From: Chromatiales bacterium
GTDB lineage: Bacteria; Pseudomonadota; Gammaproteobacteria; JAGRCI01
Assembly: GCA_020445565.1 (NCBI GenBank)
Contig: JAGRGI010000062.1
Span: 1 to 64,000, forward strand
DNA length: 64,000 nucleotides
Direction: 5' to 3'
Shown here piece by piece: positions 1-7,880 of the stretch. The stretch's first letter is position 1; the number at the start of each line of letters is the position of its first letter. The notes beneath the pieces were generated by a model. The model had not been told where the DNA came from and did no database searches. It worked only from the letters and a program-made list of their open reading frames with translations. The position numbers and the translations under genes are program-made.

Positions 1-593
1 GTGGCCATGATGTAGTTGGTCTCGCCGCCGCGGATGATGCGGCTGGTGTCGAACAGGATGAAACCGCTCATCAGCAGGATGATACCGGCGGACACCGCCA
101 GGGACAGGGCCGGCATCTCCAGGAAGATGTTGGCAACCATGGCCAGCACGACGACCATCATGCCCGCGAACAGGAAACCGCCCATGAAACTGAAATCGCG
201 CTTGCTGGTCAGCGCATAGCCGGACAACCCCAGGAAGATGATGCCGGTGCCCGCAAAGGCGGTGGCAATGACCTGCGGCCCCTTGGGCAGCGCAAGGTAC
301 ATACTGAGAATCGAGCCCAGACCGAAGCCCAGCAGGCCCGTGATCAGGAAGATGACACCAATGCCCTTGCTGGAGTCGGCGGTCCGTGGCAACACGAAGA
401 TACCCAGAACCATGGCTGCGATGACCGCCACAAGATAGGCAACCGGCGGTACACCAATGGCCATGGAAAGCACGGCCATCAGGGCGCTGAACCCCAGGGT
501 GGCGGCAAGCAGCATGTAGGTGTTCTTCAGCACCTTGTTGCTGGACAGTACCTGACTGTCGGAACGGGCGATCACATTATCGAACTGATTCAT
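1..593 (-). CDS. Bax inhibitor-1 family membrane protein (YccA-like), 3' end cut by window edge
   Basis: The reading frame starts at the ATG at 593-591, behind a good GGAGG ribosome binding site, and runs open to base 1, so the C-terminus is missing. The visible ~197 residues start MNQFDNVIARSDSQ and form repeated hydrophobic segments. Family-typical stretches are present: GYALTSKRDFSFMGGFL and the late GGETNYIMA. The family (UPF0005; E. coli YccA, YbhL) consists of seven-helix inner-membrane proteins; YccA modulates FtsH proteolysis and others are proton-sensitive calcium leak channels. The gene lies 58 bases downstream of the rhomboid gene on the same strand. A close paralogue lies at 5395-6072; both share the N-terminal pattern SNxVLxNTYxLLA and the GGETNYIMA end. 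Family assignment is firm, the exact role unknown. Confidence 0.9.
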   Translation of the reverse strand, partial: MNQFDNVIARSDSQVLSSNKVLKNTYMLLAATLGFSALMAVLSMAIGVPPVAYLVAVIAAMVLGIFVLPRTADSSKGIGVIFLITGLLGFGLGSILSMYLALPKGPQVIATAFAGTGIIFLGLSGYALTSKRDFSFMGGFLFAGMMVVVLAMVANIFLEMPALSLAVSAGIILLMSGFILFDTSRIIRGGETNYIMA

Positions 594-651
594 TTCAGAC
601 TGCCTCCAGGGCAACTATTGATTTCATTTCGAGAGTTGAGACCCGGCAGGG

Positions 652-1416
652 TCACGAAAGTTTCTCCGACCACCGGGCAGGAATTGGGGCGTTTCGCCTC
701 TGTTTCAAGGGAGAACTGTAGATCCATGGCGCCCTGTTGTCAGTACGCATCCGGCGAGGTCCTGGTGGTTCGGATTCGTCCAAACCGCGATCGAACTCAT
801 CCTCTTCGTCATCTTCCAGTTCCCAACTGTACACCTTTCGGGGTGGCGGCGGATCGCGATCACGCAACACGAAGGCCAGGATCAGCCCCAAAAGGGCGCC
901 GAAACCATGGTACTCGAAGGATATATGTTGCTCCTTCGGCACCAGACCGAAGACCATGCCGCCATACAGAAAGAACACCACCAGAGACAAGGCGATGGCG
1001 CGCTTGTCGCGCCGCAGCACACCGATGGTGAAGAGAAAGAACAGCAGACCGTGGGTAAGGCCGCTGGCACCGATGTGATAGCTCTCCCGGGCAAACAGCC
1101 AAACACCGAGCCCCGAACCGATCCAGATCCCCGCCGTCGCCGTGAACGCGGACCGGGGATAACCGAACCACAACAAGGTGCCCAAAACCAGCAATGCCGG
1201 GGTATTGGCCAGCAGATGAGTCCAGGAGCCGTGAACCAGCGGCGCGCTGAGGATACCGATCGAGCCGGCTGCATCACGCGGATATACCCCAAAGGGCAAC
1301 AGATCCCAGCCGAAGGCCAGCCGCGCCAGTTCGATGAGCCAGAGAAAGGCGACGAATCCCAGGCTGGCAGTCAAGGCGGAACGAAACCGATAGCCGTCAA
1401 CGAATGGTTGGCTCAC
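652..1416 (-). CDS. Rhomboid family intramembrane serine protease
   Basis: A polytopic membrane protein of about 254 residues. It carries the rhomboid signatures: HGSWTHLLAN near residues 62-71, the nucleophile motif GASG with Ser118, and the partner His170 in FEYHGFGALLG. Both members of the Ser-His dyad are present, so it should be an active intramembrane protease of the inner membrane. The C-terminus is a cytosolic-looking tail with a strongly acidic cluster (ELEDDEEDEF). The frame is open upstream to 1632, but that would overlap pqqE deeply. I chose the GTG at 1416 because it follows a GGGAG motif and leaves a normal short N-terminus; the GTG at 1503, overlapping the pqqE stop, is the alternative. 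It lies directly downstream of the pqq genes. Substrate unknown. Confidence 0.85.
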   Translation of the reverse strand: MSQPFVDGYRFRSALTASLGFVAFLWLIELARLAFGWDLLPFGVYPRDAAGSIGILSAPLVHGSWTHLLANTPALLVLGTLLWFGYPRSAFTATAGIWIGSGLGVWLFARESYHIGASGLTHGLLFFLFTIGVLRRDKRAIALSLVVFFLYGGMVFGLVPKEQHISFEYHGFGALLGLILAFVLRDRDPPPPRKVYSWELEDDEEDEFDRGLDESEPPGPRRMRTDNRAPWIYSSPLKQRRNAPIPARWSEKLS

Positions 1417-1492
1417 CGAACCCGCTCCCGACTCGGGGCCTGCGGCCGCCCAATTTCCTGCGTTCCTGCCATGGTTAACGCCCCTGTGGAGT

Positions 1493-2620
1493 TCATCTCC
1501 CACACAAACGCATCCCGTTGCGCCGGTTGCGCATGACCGGTTCCGGTTCGACAAGCAGGCTGGCAGAGCGGCGAATGGCCTCAAGCACCACGCCATGGTG
1601 CGGTGAACGCTCACAAGCGGGGTCCGCGACATTGGTGTCGCCGCTGAGCAAGTAGGCTTGGCAACGGCAACCGCCGAAACAGTGCTCGCGCCGCTCGCAG
1701 CCGGAACACGGCGCCTGCATCCAGCCCTCGCCGCGAAAGCGGTTGAAATCGGGAGAGTCTCGCCAGATCCACTTCAGATCGTGCTCTCGCACGTTCGGCA
1801 AATCCATGCCGGGCAGATCGGCGGCGGCGTGACAGGGCAAGGCGGTACCATCGGGCGAGATACCCAGAAACACCCGCCCCCAGCCGTTCATGCAGGGCTT
1901 GGGACGACCTTCGAAATAGTCCGGGACGACGAAATAGATCTTCATACCCTGACCGATTCGAGCCCGATACGCGTTGACCACCTCCTCCGCACGGACCAAT
2001 TGCTCGCGGGAGGGGAGCAGATAGTCGCGGTTGACCAGCGCCCATCCGTAGTACTGGGCATTGGCCAGTTCCACATAGTCGGCTTTCAGCGCCAGGGCCA
2101 TGTCCAGCATCGCGGCCACCCGGCCGAGATTATGCCGATGCAGCACCACGTTGAGCACCATGGGATAACCGTGGGCCTTGATGAGCCGGGCCGCTTCCCG
2201 CTTCTTCTGAAAACTGTTGGTACCGGCCAGACGGTCGTTGAGTCCGGCCTCGTCGGCCTGAAAACTGAGCTGGATGTGATCGAGACCGGCTTGCTTCAGG
2301 GCAAGGATACGGGCTTCGTCCATGCCCAGGCCGGAAGTGAGCAAATTGGTATAAAAGCCCAACCGGCGGGCCTCGGCGATGATCTGTTCCAGGTCCCGGC
2401 GCAGCAGGGGCTCACCACCGGAAAGACCAAGCTGGGCGGCACCCAGCTGACGTGCCTGGCCAAGGACCCGAAACCAGTCTTCGGTCGAGAGTTCACCTTC
2501 ACCGTCGCCAAGGCGCAGCGGATTGGAACAATAGGAACATTGCAGCGGGCAACGGTAAGTCAGTTCCGCCAACAGCCACAGGGGGCGGGCAGGCTCGGAA
2601 CCGGCGGAGAGATTGACCAC
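1493..2620 (-). CDS. pqqE: PQQ biosynthesis radical SAM protein PqqE
   Basis: PqqE is a cytoplasmic radical SAM/SPASM enzyme that, with the chaperone PqqD, forms the carbon-carbon bond between Glu and Tyr of the PqqA peptide, the first step of pyrroloquinoline quinone synthesis. The 375-residue protein has the radical SAM cluster motif CPLQCSYC (Cys24, Cys28, Cys31), then the GGEPLL motif, and C-terminal SPASM cysteines in CSGCERREHCFGGCRCQ followed by DPACERSPH. The start is a GTG at 2620 preceded by an in-frame stop, with no strong ribosome binding site; known PqqE proteins begin at about this distance from the WLLAELTYRC block. It follows pqqA by 31 bases. Length and motifs are normal, and assignment is secure. 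Confidence 0.97.
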   Translation of the reverse strand: MVNLSAGSEPARPLWLLAELTYRCPLQCSYCSNPLRLGDGEGELSTEDWFRVLGQARQLGAAQLGLSGGEPLLRRDLEQIIAEARRLGFYTNLLTSGLGMDEARILALKQAGLDHIQLSFQADEAGLNDRLAGTNSFQKKREAARLIKAHGYPMVLNVVLHRHNLGRVAAMLDMALALKADYVELANAQYYGWALVNRDYLLPSREQLVRAEEVVNAYRARIGQGMKIYFVVPDYFEGRPKPCMNGWGRVFLGISPDGTALPCHAAADLPGMDLPNVREHDLKWIWRDSPDFNRFRGEGWMQAPCSGCERREHCFGGCRCQAYLLSGDTNVADPACERSPHHGVVLEAIRRSASLLVEPEPVMRNRRNGMRLCGR

Positions 2621-2651
2621 GGATCAGCGCGGGCACACCCCCATACGGCAA

Positions 2652-2729
2652 TCAGCGGACCATGACGTAGAGGTTGATCTCAAAGCCGTAGCGCAGGTTC
2701 TTGAAGGCGGGTTTGATCCAACGTTTCAT
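2652..2729 (-). CDS. pqqA: PQQ precursor peptide PqqA (25 residues)
   Basis: This very short frame encodes MKRWIKPAFKNLRYGFEINL followed by YVMVR. It has the two residues that become PQQ, Glu17 and Tyr21, in the conserved E-x3-Y spacing, and the family-typical N-terminal pattern W-x-KPAF-x-x-LR-x-GFE. A ribosome binding site (CCGGAG, 9 bases upstream) precedes the ATG. The peptide is the ribosomal substrate cross-linked by PqqE with PqqD and then processed into PQQ. In this window it lies between pqqD (86 bases upstream) and pqqE, not at the head of the operon as in the usual pqqABCDE order. No other pqqA-like frame was noticed ahead of pqqB. Confidence 0.93.
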   Translation of the reverse strand: MKRWIKPAFKNLRYGFEINLYVMVR

Positions 2730-2814
2730 CGAGCAGTCTCCGGAAGTTTGCGTTTCTTTGGATACCGTAGCATATCGCCTGTTGGGTGTTTTGAACGCCG
2801 ACGGAAGCCGAAGT

Positions 2815-3090
2815 TCAGACCACCACCAACCAGCCCTGCGCGGCCGCCGCTTCTACCAACTCGATCACATCGGGTTCCAGACCGGTGGTTGCATAGCTCG
2901 TCTCCAGATCCGCAATCACGTCCGCCAGAGAGGTCTTGCCGTCGCAGCGGCGCAGGATCTCCGCGGCGCTCTCGTTGAGCTGAATCATGCCCTCCGGGTA
3001 GAGAATCACCCAGGCACTCTGGGCTTCCTCCCATTGCATACGGTGGCCCGGGGCAAGACCATAGCGGCGACAGGATCGTGGATCGTTCAT
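2815..3090 (-). CDS. pqqD: PQQ biosynthesis peptide chaperone PqqD
   Basis: A 91-residue cytoplasmic protein of the PqqD (RRE, RiPP recognition element) family, which binds the PqqA precursor and presents it to PqqE. The features are typical: [15 protein letters not shown] at the N-terminus, the [20 protein letters not shown] block, and the [14 protein letters not shown] helix-turn region. Its ATG overlaps the pqqC stop codon in an ATGA arrangement, so translation is probably coupled. It is not fused to pqqC or pqqE, as occurs in some methylotrophs. Length and sequence are normal. Confidence 0.96.
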   Translation of the reverse strand: MNDPRSCRRYGLAPGHRMQWEEAQSAWVILYPEGMIQLNESAAEILRRCDGKTSLADVIADLETSYATTGLEPDVIELVEAAAAQGWLVVV

Positions 3091-3815
3091 TCAGGCTCCG
3101 CAATGCTGAAGTAAGGGGGCATGTCGAGTACATAGGCTAGGTACATCGCATCCAGCATGGACCAGAGCACGTCCAGTTTGAACTGTACGATCTCCAGGGC
3201 ACGCTGTTGTTTCTCCACGGTATCAAACCATTGCAGGGTCACCGCCAGTCCATGCTCCACATCGCGACTGGCCTGGCTTACCCGCCGACGGAAATAATCC
3301 AGGCCGGAGGATTCGATCCAAGGATAATCTCGCGGCCAGTTTTCCAGCCGCTGGCGATGGATCGTGGGCGCGAACAGCTCTGTCAGCGAGGAACAGATAC
3401 CTTCGTGCCACTCGGCATCGCGCACGAAGCGGTAGTAGGCGTCTACCGCAAAGCGAACGCCCGGTAGCACGCGCTGCTGGGACCAGAGTTCCTCCCGCCC
3501 AAGACCACAGGCCTCGCCCAGCCTCAGCCAGGCATCGATTCCGCCCTCGTCGTTGCTGTCGCCGTCGTGGTCCAGCAGGCGCTGCAACCACAGTCTGCGG
3601 GTCGCCCGGTCGGGGCAATTGGCCATCAGGACGGCGTCCTTGCGGGGGATCATCACCTGATAGTAGAAGCGATTGGCCACCCAGCCACGGATCTGCTCCG
3701 GATTCAGCTCGCCCGCCGCCATCATGCGGTGATAGGGATGATGGATGTGGTAGCGCCGCCCCAGGGCACGCAGGCGGGCCTCGAATTCGTCGCCGTTTCC
3801 GGGTTGCTGTGACAA
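3087..3815 (-). CDS. pqqC: Pyrroloquinoline-quinone synthase PqqC
   Basis: PqqC catalyses the last step of PQQ synthesis, a cofactor-less oxidative ring closure and eight-electron oxidation of the bicyclic intermediate. The 242-residue protein has the all-helical TENA/PqqC fold signatures: [16 protein letters not shown] at the N-terminus, [18 protein letters not shown], the DHDGD block, and [12 protein letters not shown]. The His, Arg, Lys and Tyr residues of the family pocket appear to be present in these blocks. It starts 11 bases after pqqB and overlaps pqqD by four bases, confirming operon organisation. Assignment is secure. Confidence 0.97.
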   Translation of the reverse strand: MSQQPGNGDEFEARLRALGRRYHIHHPYHRMMAAGELNPEQIRGWVANRFYYQVMIPRKDAVLMANCPDRATRRLWLQRLLDHDGDSNDEGGIDAWLRLGEACGLGREELWSQQRVLPGVRFAVDAYYRFVRDAEWHEGICSSLTELFAPTIHRQRLENWPRDYPWIESSGLDYFRRRVSQASRDVEHGLAVTLQWFDTVEKQQRALEIVQFKLDVLWSMLDAMYLAYVLDMPPYFSIAEPE

Positions 3816-3826
3816 ACTCCGCCCTC

Positions 3827-4744
3827 CTAGATCTCGATATCCATGCCATCATAGGCCACTTCAATACCGGCTTTTGTCAGCACGCTACGCTCGGCGGACT
3901 CCTCGTCCAGTATCGGATTGGTGTTGTTGATATGGATGAGGGCCTTGCGTTGCCGCTCGAAGGGGGCCAGGGACTCGATCATACCGCCAGCCCCGGATTG
4001 CGGCAGATGCCCCATGGCCAGTGCCCGCTTGCCACCGACACCGCGACGCAGCAGCTCGTCGTCGCTCCAGCAGGTGCCATCCACCAACAGCACATCGGCG
4101 GCCTGCATGACTGGCAGCAAATGGGGTTCGATAGCCGCCAGACCGGGGGCATAAAACAGGCTGCGCCCGCTTACCGTGTCGGTGACCGCAAGACCGATGT
4201 TGTCCCCCGGATGGGGATCGTGCCGGTGCGGGGAATAGGGAGGTGCCTTGCTGCTCAGGGCGAACGCAGCGAAGGATAGCCCTTGCAGGCCATCGATTTC
4301 GACCGGTGTGCCATCGACCGGCAGTTCGTGCCAGTTCACACCACAGTAGTGCGCCAGCACACGCAGGATGGGGAAACCCTCGCTCAGATCCTGATGAGCC
4401 ATGGCCGAGCAATACAATTGGAGCGGGCGACCATGCTCTCGAAGCATCAGCAGACCGGTGCTGTGGTCGATCTGGCTATCGATGAGCAATACCGCGCGAA
4501 TCGCCGTGTCACGCCTGGAACGGGCCGGTTGCAGAGGAGGAAACGCCAGAATCTGCTGGCGGATGTCCGGCGAGGCATTCACCAGCAACCAATCCACACC
4601 ATTGGCGCTGATGGCAACCGATGACTGGGTTCGCGCCCGCGCCTTGAGGCGGCCGTGGCGAAAACCCTCGCAGTTGTCGCAGTTGCAGTTCCATTGCGGA
4701 AATCCACCGCCGGCGGCAGAGCCCAGTACACGCAATTTGATCAT
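3827..4744 (-). CDS. pqqB: PQQ biosynthesis protein PqqB (metallo-beta-lactamase fold)
   Basis: PqqB is a metallo-beta-lactamase-fold hydroxylase acting on the Glu-Tyr intermediate in PQQ synthesis. The 305-residue protein begins [20 protein letters not shown], the family N-terminus, and includes the NCDNC zinc-site cysteines, [14 protein letters not shown] and a late MGHLPQSG block. The frame is open upstream to 4888, but I place the start at 4744 because it follows a GGAGG ribosome binding site and matches the family N-terminus. It is the first gene of the pqq operon here, ahead of pqqC, and its upstream region should carry the operon promoter. No PQQ-dependent dehydrogenase gene is visible in the window. 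Confidence 0.96.
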   Translation of the reverse strand: MIKLRVLGSAAGGGFPQWNCNCDNCEGFRHGRLKARARTQSSVAISANGVDWLLVNASPDIRQQILAFPPLQPARSRRDTAIRAVLLIDSQIDHSTGLLMLREHGRPLQLYCSAMAHQDLSEGFPILRVLAHYCGVNWHELPVDGTPVEIDGLQGLSFAAFALSSKAPPYSPHRHDPHPGDNIGLAVTDTVSGRSLFYAPGLAAIEPHLLPVMQAADVLLVDGTCWSDDELLRRGVGGKRALAMGHLPQSGAGGMIESLAPFERQRKALIHINNTNPILDEESAERSVLTKAGIEVAYDGMDIEI

Positions 4745-4811
4745 CGAACCTCCGCTTTTATCCTGCCCCAAACCAAGCAGCCATGCATCACCGATGTCCT
4801 TAGGTCTGGCG

Positions 4812-4841
4812 AGTCTATCGAAACAGAAACGCGCGTAACAA
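4812..4841 (-). promoter_or_regulatory. Possible sigma-70 promoter for the pqq operon
   Basis: On the minus strand a TTGTTA hexamer (4841-4836) is followed after 18 bases by TAGACT (4817-4812). Each matches the consensus at four of six positions. The -10 lies about 70 bases upstream of the pqqB start. This is a weak visual match, with no experimental support. Confidence 0.25.
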
Positions 4842-4972
4842 ATGGGTTTCCCTTGTTCTGTAACCCTCGACCTGGCAGGACGCGTCATAACGGGTTACAT
4901 CGAAAAATTCGATTCTTCAATCGCATCCTTTCGAGCGTCGTGTCAACCTGAATTCGAGTAGTCTGCTTCGTG

Positions 4973-4988
4973 GCGGCAATGAAGCCGC
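4973..4988 (+). promoter_or_regulatory. Small hairpin just upstream of the HPF-like gene
   Basis: GCGGC (4973-4977) and GCCGC (4984-4988) form a perfect five-base-pair stem with a six-base loop. It ends seven bases before the AAGGAG ribosome binding site of the gene at 5006. It may be a leader structure or chance in GC-rich DNA. The rest of the 261-base gap between pqqB and this gene holds only divergent upstream sequence. Confidence 0.25.
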
Positions 4989-5005
4989 AAACGTAAGGAG
5001 CTTCC

Positions 5006-5383
5006 ATGTTGATCGACATTCAGGCCAGAGACTTCTCCCTGACCGACGCATTGAACTGCTACACGAAGCAGCGGCTGCACGCCTCTCTAGCGAGGATGGA
5101 CGAGCGCGTTCATCGGATCGTCGTGCGGCTGTCGGACATCAACGGCCCGCGCGGCGGCAAGGACAAACGCTGCCATCTGCGGGTGGTACTGAGAGGCATG
5201 CCGGATCTGGTGGCCGTCAATACTGAATCCGACCTTTACGCTGCCATCAACCGGGCAACCTCCCGGGTCGGGCCGGCCCTGGGTCGGAGAATCAAGCGTT
5301 ACCTGCCCAGGCGCGGACACACGCGAGCGGCAGATGATTTCGGCCAGGACGGTCCCCCGATCACCAACGACGTCAAAGAATGA
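5006..5383 (+). CDS. HPF/RaiA family ribosome-associated protein
   Basis: A 125-residue protein related to the ribosome hibernation factors HPF and RaiA (sigma-54 modulation family). It begins MLIDIQARDFSLTDALNCYT, followed by VHRIVVRLSDINGPRGGKDKRC and a DLYAAINRATSRVGPALGR helix, the beta-alpha-beta-beta-beta-alpha pattern of the family. These proteins bind the decoding centre of the small ribosomal subunit during stress or stationary phase. The start follows AAGGAG with good spacing. The stop overlaps an ATG of the next frame, and the Bax inhibitor-1 gene follows at 5395 in the same direction, so the two are probably co-transcribed. A second, more divergent HPF-like gene is at 7560-7865. 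Confidence 0.85.
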   Translation: MLIDIQARDFSLTDALNCYTKQRLHASLARMDERVHRIVVRLSDINGPRGGKDKRCHLRVVLRGMPDLVAVNTESDLYAAINRATSRVGPALGRRIKRYLPRRGHTRAADDFGQDGPPITNDVKE

Positions 5384-5394
5384 GGAACACGAAC

Positions 5395-6072
5395 ATGACT
5401 TCGCAAACTGTCTCCTCGGCCGGTCAGATCCAGACTCGCGCAGACACGTTGTCGAGCAACCGGGTACTGCGCAATACCTATGCGCTGCTGGCAATGACAT
5501 TGGTTTTCAGCGCGGCAACCGCCGGTATTTCCCTGGCCATGAACCTCCCACACCCGGGGCTTCTGCTGACACTGGTCGGTTATTTCGGCTTGCTGTTCGC
5601 TGTCAGCAAATTCCGTAACAGCGCCTTGGGTTTGGTGTCCGTATTCGCCCTGACCGGCTTCATGGGCTACACGCTGGGCCCGATTCTCAACCACTACCTG
5701 TCGCTGCCGCAAGGCGGCCAGATCGTGATGACTGCCATGGGTGTTACCGGCGCCCTGTTTCTCGGCCTTTCGGGATATGCGTTGACGAGCCGCAGGGATT
5801 TCAGCTTCATGGGCAGTTTTTTGGCCGTTGGTATTTTGGTCGCGTTCCTGGCCGGGTTGGGCGCCCTCTTTTTCGAGATGCCAGCGCTTTCCCTTGCCGT
5901 TTCCGCCATGTTCGTGCTGCTGATGTCCGGACTCATCCTCTATGAGACGAGCAACATACTGAACGGCGGCGAGACCAATTACATCATGGCCACCGTGAGC
6001 CTGTACGTGGCCATATTCAATCTGTTCACAAGTCTGTTGCAATTGCTCGGTGTAATGGGCGGCGACGACTGA
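5395..6072 (+). CDS. Bax inhibitor-1 family membrane protein (YccA-like)
   Basis: A 225-residue polytopic inner-membrane protein with about seven hydrophobic segments. It begins MTSQTVSSAGQIQTRADTLS and has the family blocks GYALTSRRDFSFMGSFL and GGETNYIMATVSLYVAIFNL near the C-terminus. The relative YccA is an FtsH substrate/modulator and other members are pH-sensitive calcium channels; the role here is unknown. An ATG at 5380 is in frame, but GAGGAA precedes the ATG at 5395 at proper spacing, so I prefer the latter. It is a paralogue of the partial gene at 1-593, on the opposite strand. A long inverted repeat lies downstream (6120-6172). Confidence 0.9.
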   Translation: MTSQTVSSAGQIQTRADTLSSNRVLRNTYALLAMTLVFSAATAGISLAMNLPHPGLLLTLVGYFGLLFAVSKFRNSALGLVSVFALTGFMGYTLGPILNHYLSLPQGGQIVMTAMGVTGALFLGLSGYALTSRRDFSFMGSFLAVGILVAFLAGLGALFFEMPALSLAVSAMFVLLMSGLILYETSNILNGGETNYIMATVSLYVAIFNLFTSLLQLLGVMGGDD

Positions 6073-6119
6073 CTTCAGACGATGACACTGTCATTTAACG
6101 TTACGTAAACTGTCACTGA

Positions 6120-6172
6120 CGAGCCGCGGGGATGGTGTCGACATGTGCTCGAGCCACTATCCTCGCGGTTCG
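6120..6172. terminator. Long inverted repeat between convergent genes, probable bidirectional terminator
   Basis: The arms 6120-6137 and 6155-6172 pair over 18 positions, 15 Watson-Crick and three G-U, around a 17-base loop that contains an ACATGT palindrome. It sits between the end of the Bax inhibitor-1 gene at 6072 (plus) and the end of the nhaR-like gene at 6264 (minus), the usual place for a shared terminator. No clear run of T follows either arm, so it is not a textbook intrinsic terminator. It could also be a repeat unit or a transcript-stabilising hairpin. Confidence 0.5.
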
Positions 6173-6263
6173 ATCTGTTGCGGCAGAGCAGAGTAAATGA
6201 AGCATCCGAAATGGTGACCCCATAAAGCCGACCAACGGAGAAATCAAACAAATCGTGTGTAGC

Positions 6264-7169
6264 TCAGGCAAACAACTCGGTGCGAGCCGCCTCGGTAATC
6301 GCGGTCACCGCCGGATGTTTGATGCGACGCTCCGGCGAAATCAGGTAGTAGTGTTCCGTGATTTCGTCTGTGCGACCGACGACCACAACGCCATACTTGC
6401 TGATGACGTCTTCTTCGAGCGTGCTTGGTGAGGTAAAAACACCCGCACCGCGCTCACCGAAAGCCTTCATCAAGGCCCGGTCTTCGAACTCGGCCACCAC
6501 CCGCGGTTTGATCCCATGCCGCTCGAACCACATTTCCAAGTTACGTCGCAGGCTACTGCCGGCACTCGGCATCAGCATCGGCGTACCGTTCAAGCTAAGG
6601 GGAAAACCCTCTCGCAGGGCGTCGGCCTGCCGAGGTACGCCAAAGAAGGTGATCCCCGATTCGCCGAGCGCATGGTTGAAGGCGCGTATGTTCAACGCGG
6701 GATTGACGGGCACATCGGCGAGCACCACATCGAGTTTGTGCACTGACAAATCCGCCAGCAGATCCACCAGCGGAGCCTCGTGGCAGATCAGACTGACCTG
6801 CTCGTCCATCTTCAGGACCGGCTCGAGTACGCGATAAGCAAGCAGCTTCGGGACCACCATCGCAACCCCCACCTTCAGGGTGATCGCCGTACCGGGCGTA
6901 CGGCCGGCAAGCACATCCTGTAGTTCCAGACCAAGGCGAAACATCTCGTCGGCGTAGGAAAACACCAGCCGCCCCGTCTCGCTCAGCACGAGCTGGCGAC
7001 CCTCGCGCCGAAATAATTTCGCGCCCACTTGCTTTTCGAGATCGTTCAACTGGCCACTGATCGTCTGTGGCGTCAGGAAAAGCGTTTCCGCAGCGCGCGC
7101 AATCGACCCCTGATTCGCCACCGCCCAGAAGTAGCGCAGATGTTTGAGGTTCAGTTTGAGGTTCTGCAC
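6264..7169 (-). CDS. nhaR: LysR-family transcriptional regulator, NhaR-like
   Basis: A 301-residue LysR-type DNA-binding regulator. The N-terminal winged helix-turn-helix covers about residues 7-66 (LKHLRYFWAVANQGSIARAA, then LTPQTISGQLNDLE) and is followed by a periplasmic-binding-protein-like effector domain. The blocks HLRYFW and LTPQTI, the FRREGR motif and YADEMF match E. coli NhaR, which activates the sodium/proton antiporter gene nhaA in response to sodium. The start is a GTG at 7169 with a weak ribosome binding site. No nhaA is next to it; the nearest sodium-related gene is the voltage-gated channel at 8878. I am fairly sure of the NhaR subgroup, not of its target. Confidence 0.82.
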   Translation of the reverse strand: MQNLKLNLKHLRYFWAVANQGSIARAAETLFLTPQTISGQLNDLEKQVGAKLFRREGRQLVLSETGRLVFSYADEMFRLGLELQDVLAGRTPGTAITLKVGVAMVVPKLLAYRVLEPVLKMDEQVSLICHEAPLVDLLADLSVHKLDVVLADVPVNPALNIRAFNHALGESGITFFGVPRQADALREGFPLSLNGTPMLMPSAGSSLRRNLEMWFERHGIKPRVVAEFEDRALMKAFGERGAGVFTSPSTLEEDVISKYGVVVVGRTDEITEHYYLISPERRIKHPAVTAITEAARTELFA

Positions 7170-7559
7170 GATGTTGATGTTCTTGTCCTGTCACCCCACC
7201 ACGGCTATCCCGATTGGCGGGGTATTTATGCGCATTTTCAGATCAACCCGACTGCTCACCAACGTCGCCGCGAGCACGCCCATTCAGCGGGGCCCGGCGC
7301 CTCGCACCTCTGCCTTGCCACCGAGGTTTCCGGGATCCATCCCCTGCGATCGAACCGCAGAACAGCCAATACCCGACGTTGGGCGACGGAACGGTACAAA
7401 CTTCCCTCCTGAAAGACGTGCTGTATGCCAAAACCCGCAGCGGCGCTCGCCGGTACTTGGGACAGCACCGTCTTGGCTGCGGTTCCGACGGACATGCCAG
7501 ATCACCGTGACCTGACCGCAGGCAGGGCATGGCACAAGATCGACTGGACCGTTTTCTGG
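7170..7559. other. Intergenic region upstream of the nhaR-like gene, no gene recognised
   Basis: This 390-base stretch should contain the promoter of the nhaR-like gene at its left end and any terminator of the HPF-like gene at its right end. Several short frames cross it on both strands. One on the minus strand (7284-7535) starts MPCPACG, but it has no family-like continuation or convincing context. I see no RNA gene or mobile element. Confidence 0.5.
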
Positions 7560-7865
7560 TCAGACCGTTGAATTCAGACGCCTCAGCCTTTCGACCCGTC
7601 GAATGGAGCGGGCGGCCCGATCGAGCGCCCGCGTGATGGCCAGCGTAGGGTCCACCTGGATTTCGTGGATATCAATGGACTGACGACTGTAAAGCGAAAC
7701 GTGTACACAGCAGAGATGCAACGGGTCTCCCAGCGGATCGATCTGTCGCCGAAACCGAACGCGTACGTGTTCGATTTTATGCGCCAAGCCGCTGAGGCCG
7801 AAGCTGAGCAGCTGATCGACCTGCGCCGCGATGCGTTCATTGGGTGCGTCGATGCCGATTTGCAT
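7560..7865 (-). CDS. Small HPF/RaiA-like ribosome-associated protein
   Basis: A 101-residue protein beginning MQIGIDAPNERIAAQVDQLL, followed by the HIEHVRV-like strand KIEHVRVRF, the CVHVSLYS strand and a C-terminal helix TRALDRAARSIRRVERLR. This order of strands and a final basic helix fits the short HPF/RaiA family, in which the helix carries the residues that contact 16S rRNA. It starts 15 bases downstream of the eRF1-like gene at 7881-8510, with a GAGAGG ribosome binding site, so the two are probably one transcript. Sequence similarity to classical HPF is low and the call rests on pattern. It is more divergent than the HPF-like protein at 5006. Confidence 0.65.
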   Translation of the reverse strand: MQIGIDAPNERIAAQVDQLLSFGLSGLAHKIEHVRVRFRRQIDPLGDPLHLCCVHVSLYSRQSIDIHEIQVDPTLAITRALDRAARSIRRVERLRRLNSTV

Positions 7866-7880
7866 GCACGCCTCTCACAC

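Noticed and set aside
4745-4888. N-terminal extension of PqqB to 4888
   Set aside because: The family N-terminus and a GGAGG site place the start at 4744; the extension looks non-coding.
7284-7535. Minus-strand frame starting MPCPACG, possibly a zinc-ribbon protein
   Set aside because: Only one CxxC pair, no recognisable continuation, and competing frames of equal length in the same region.
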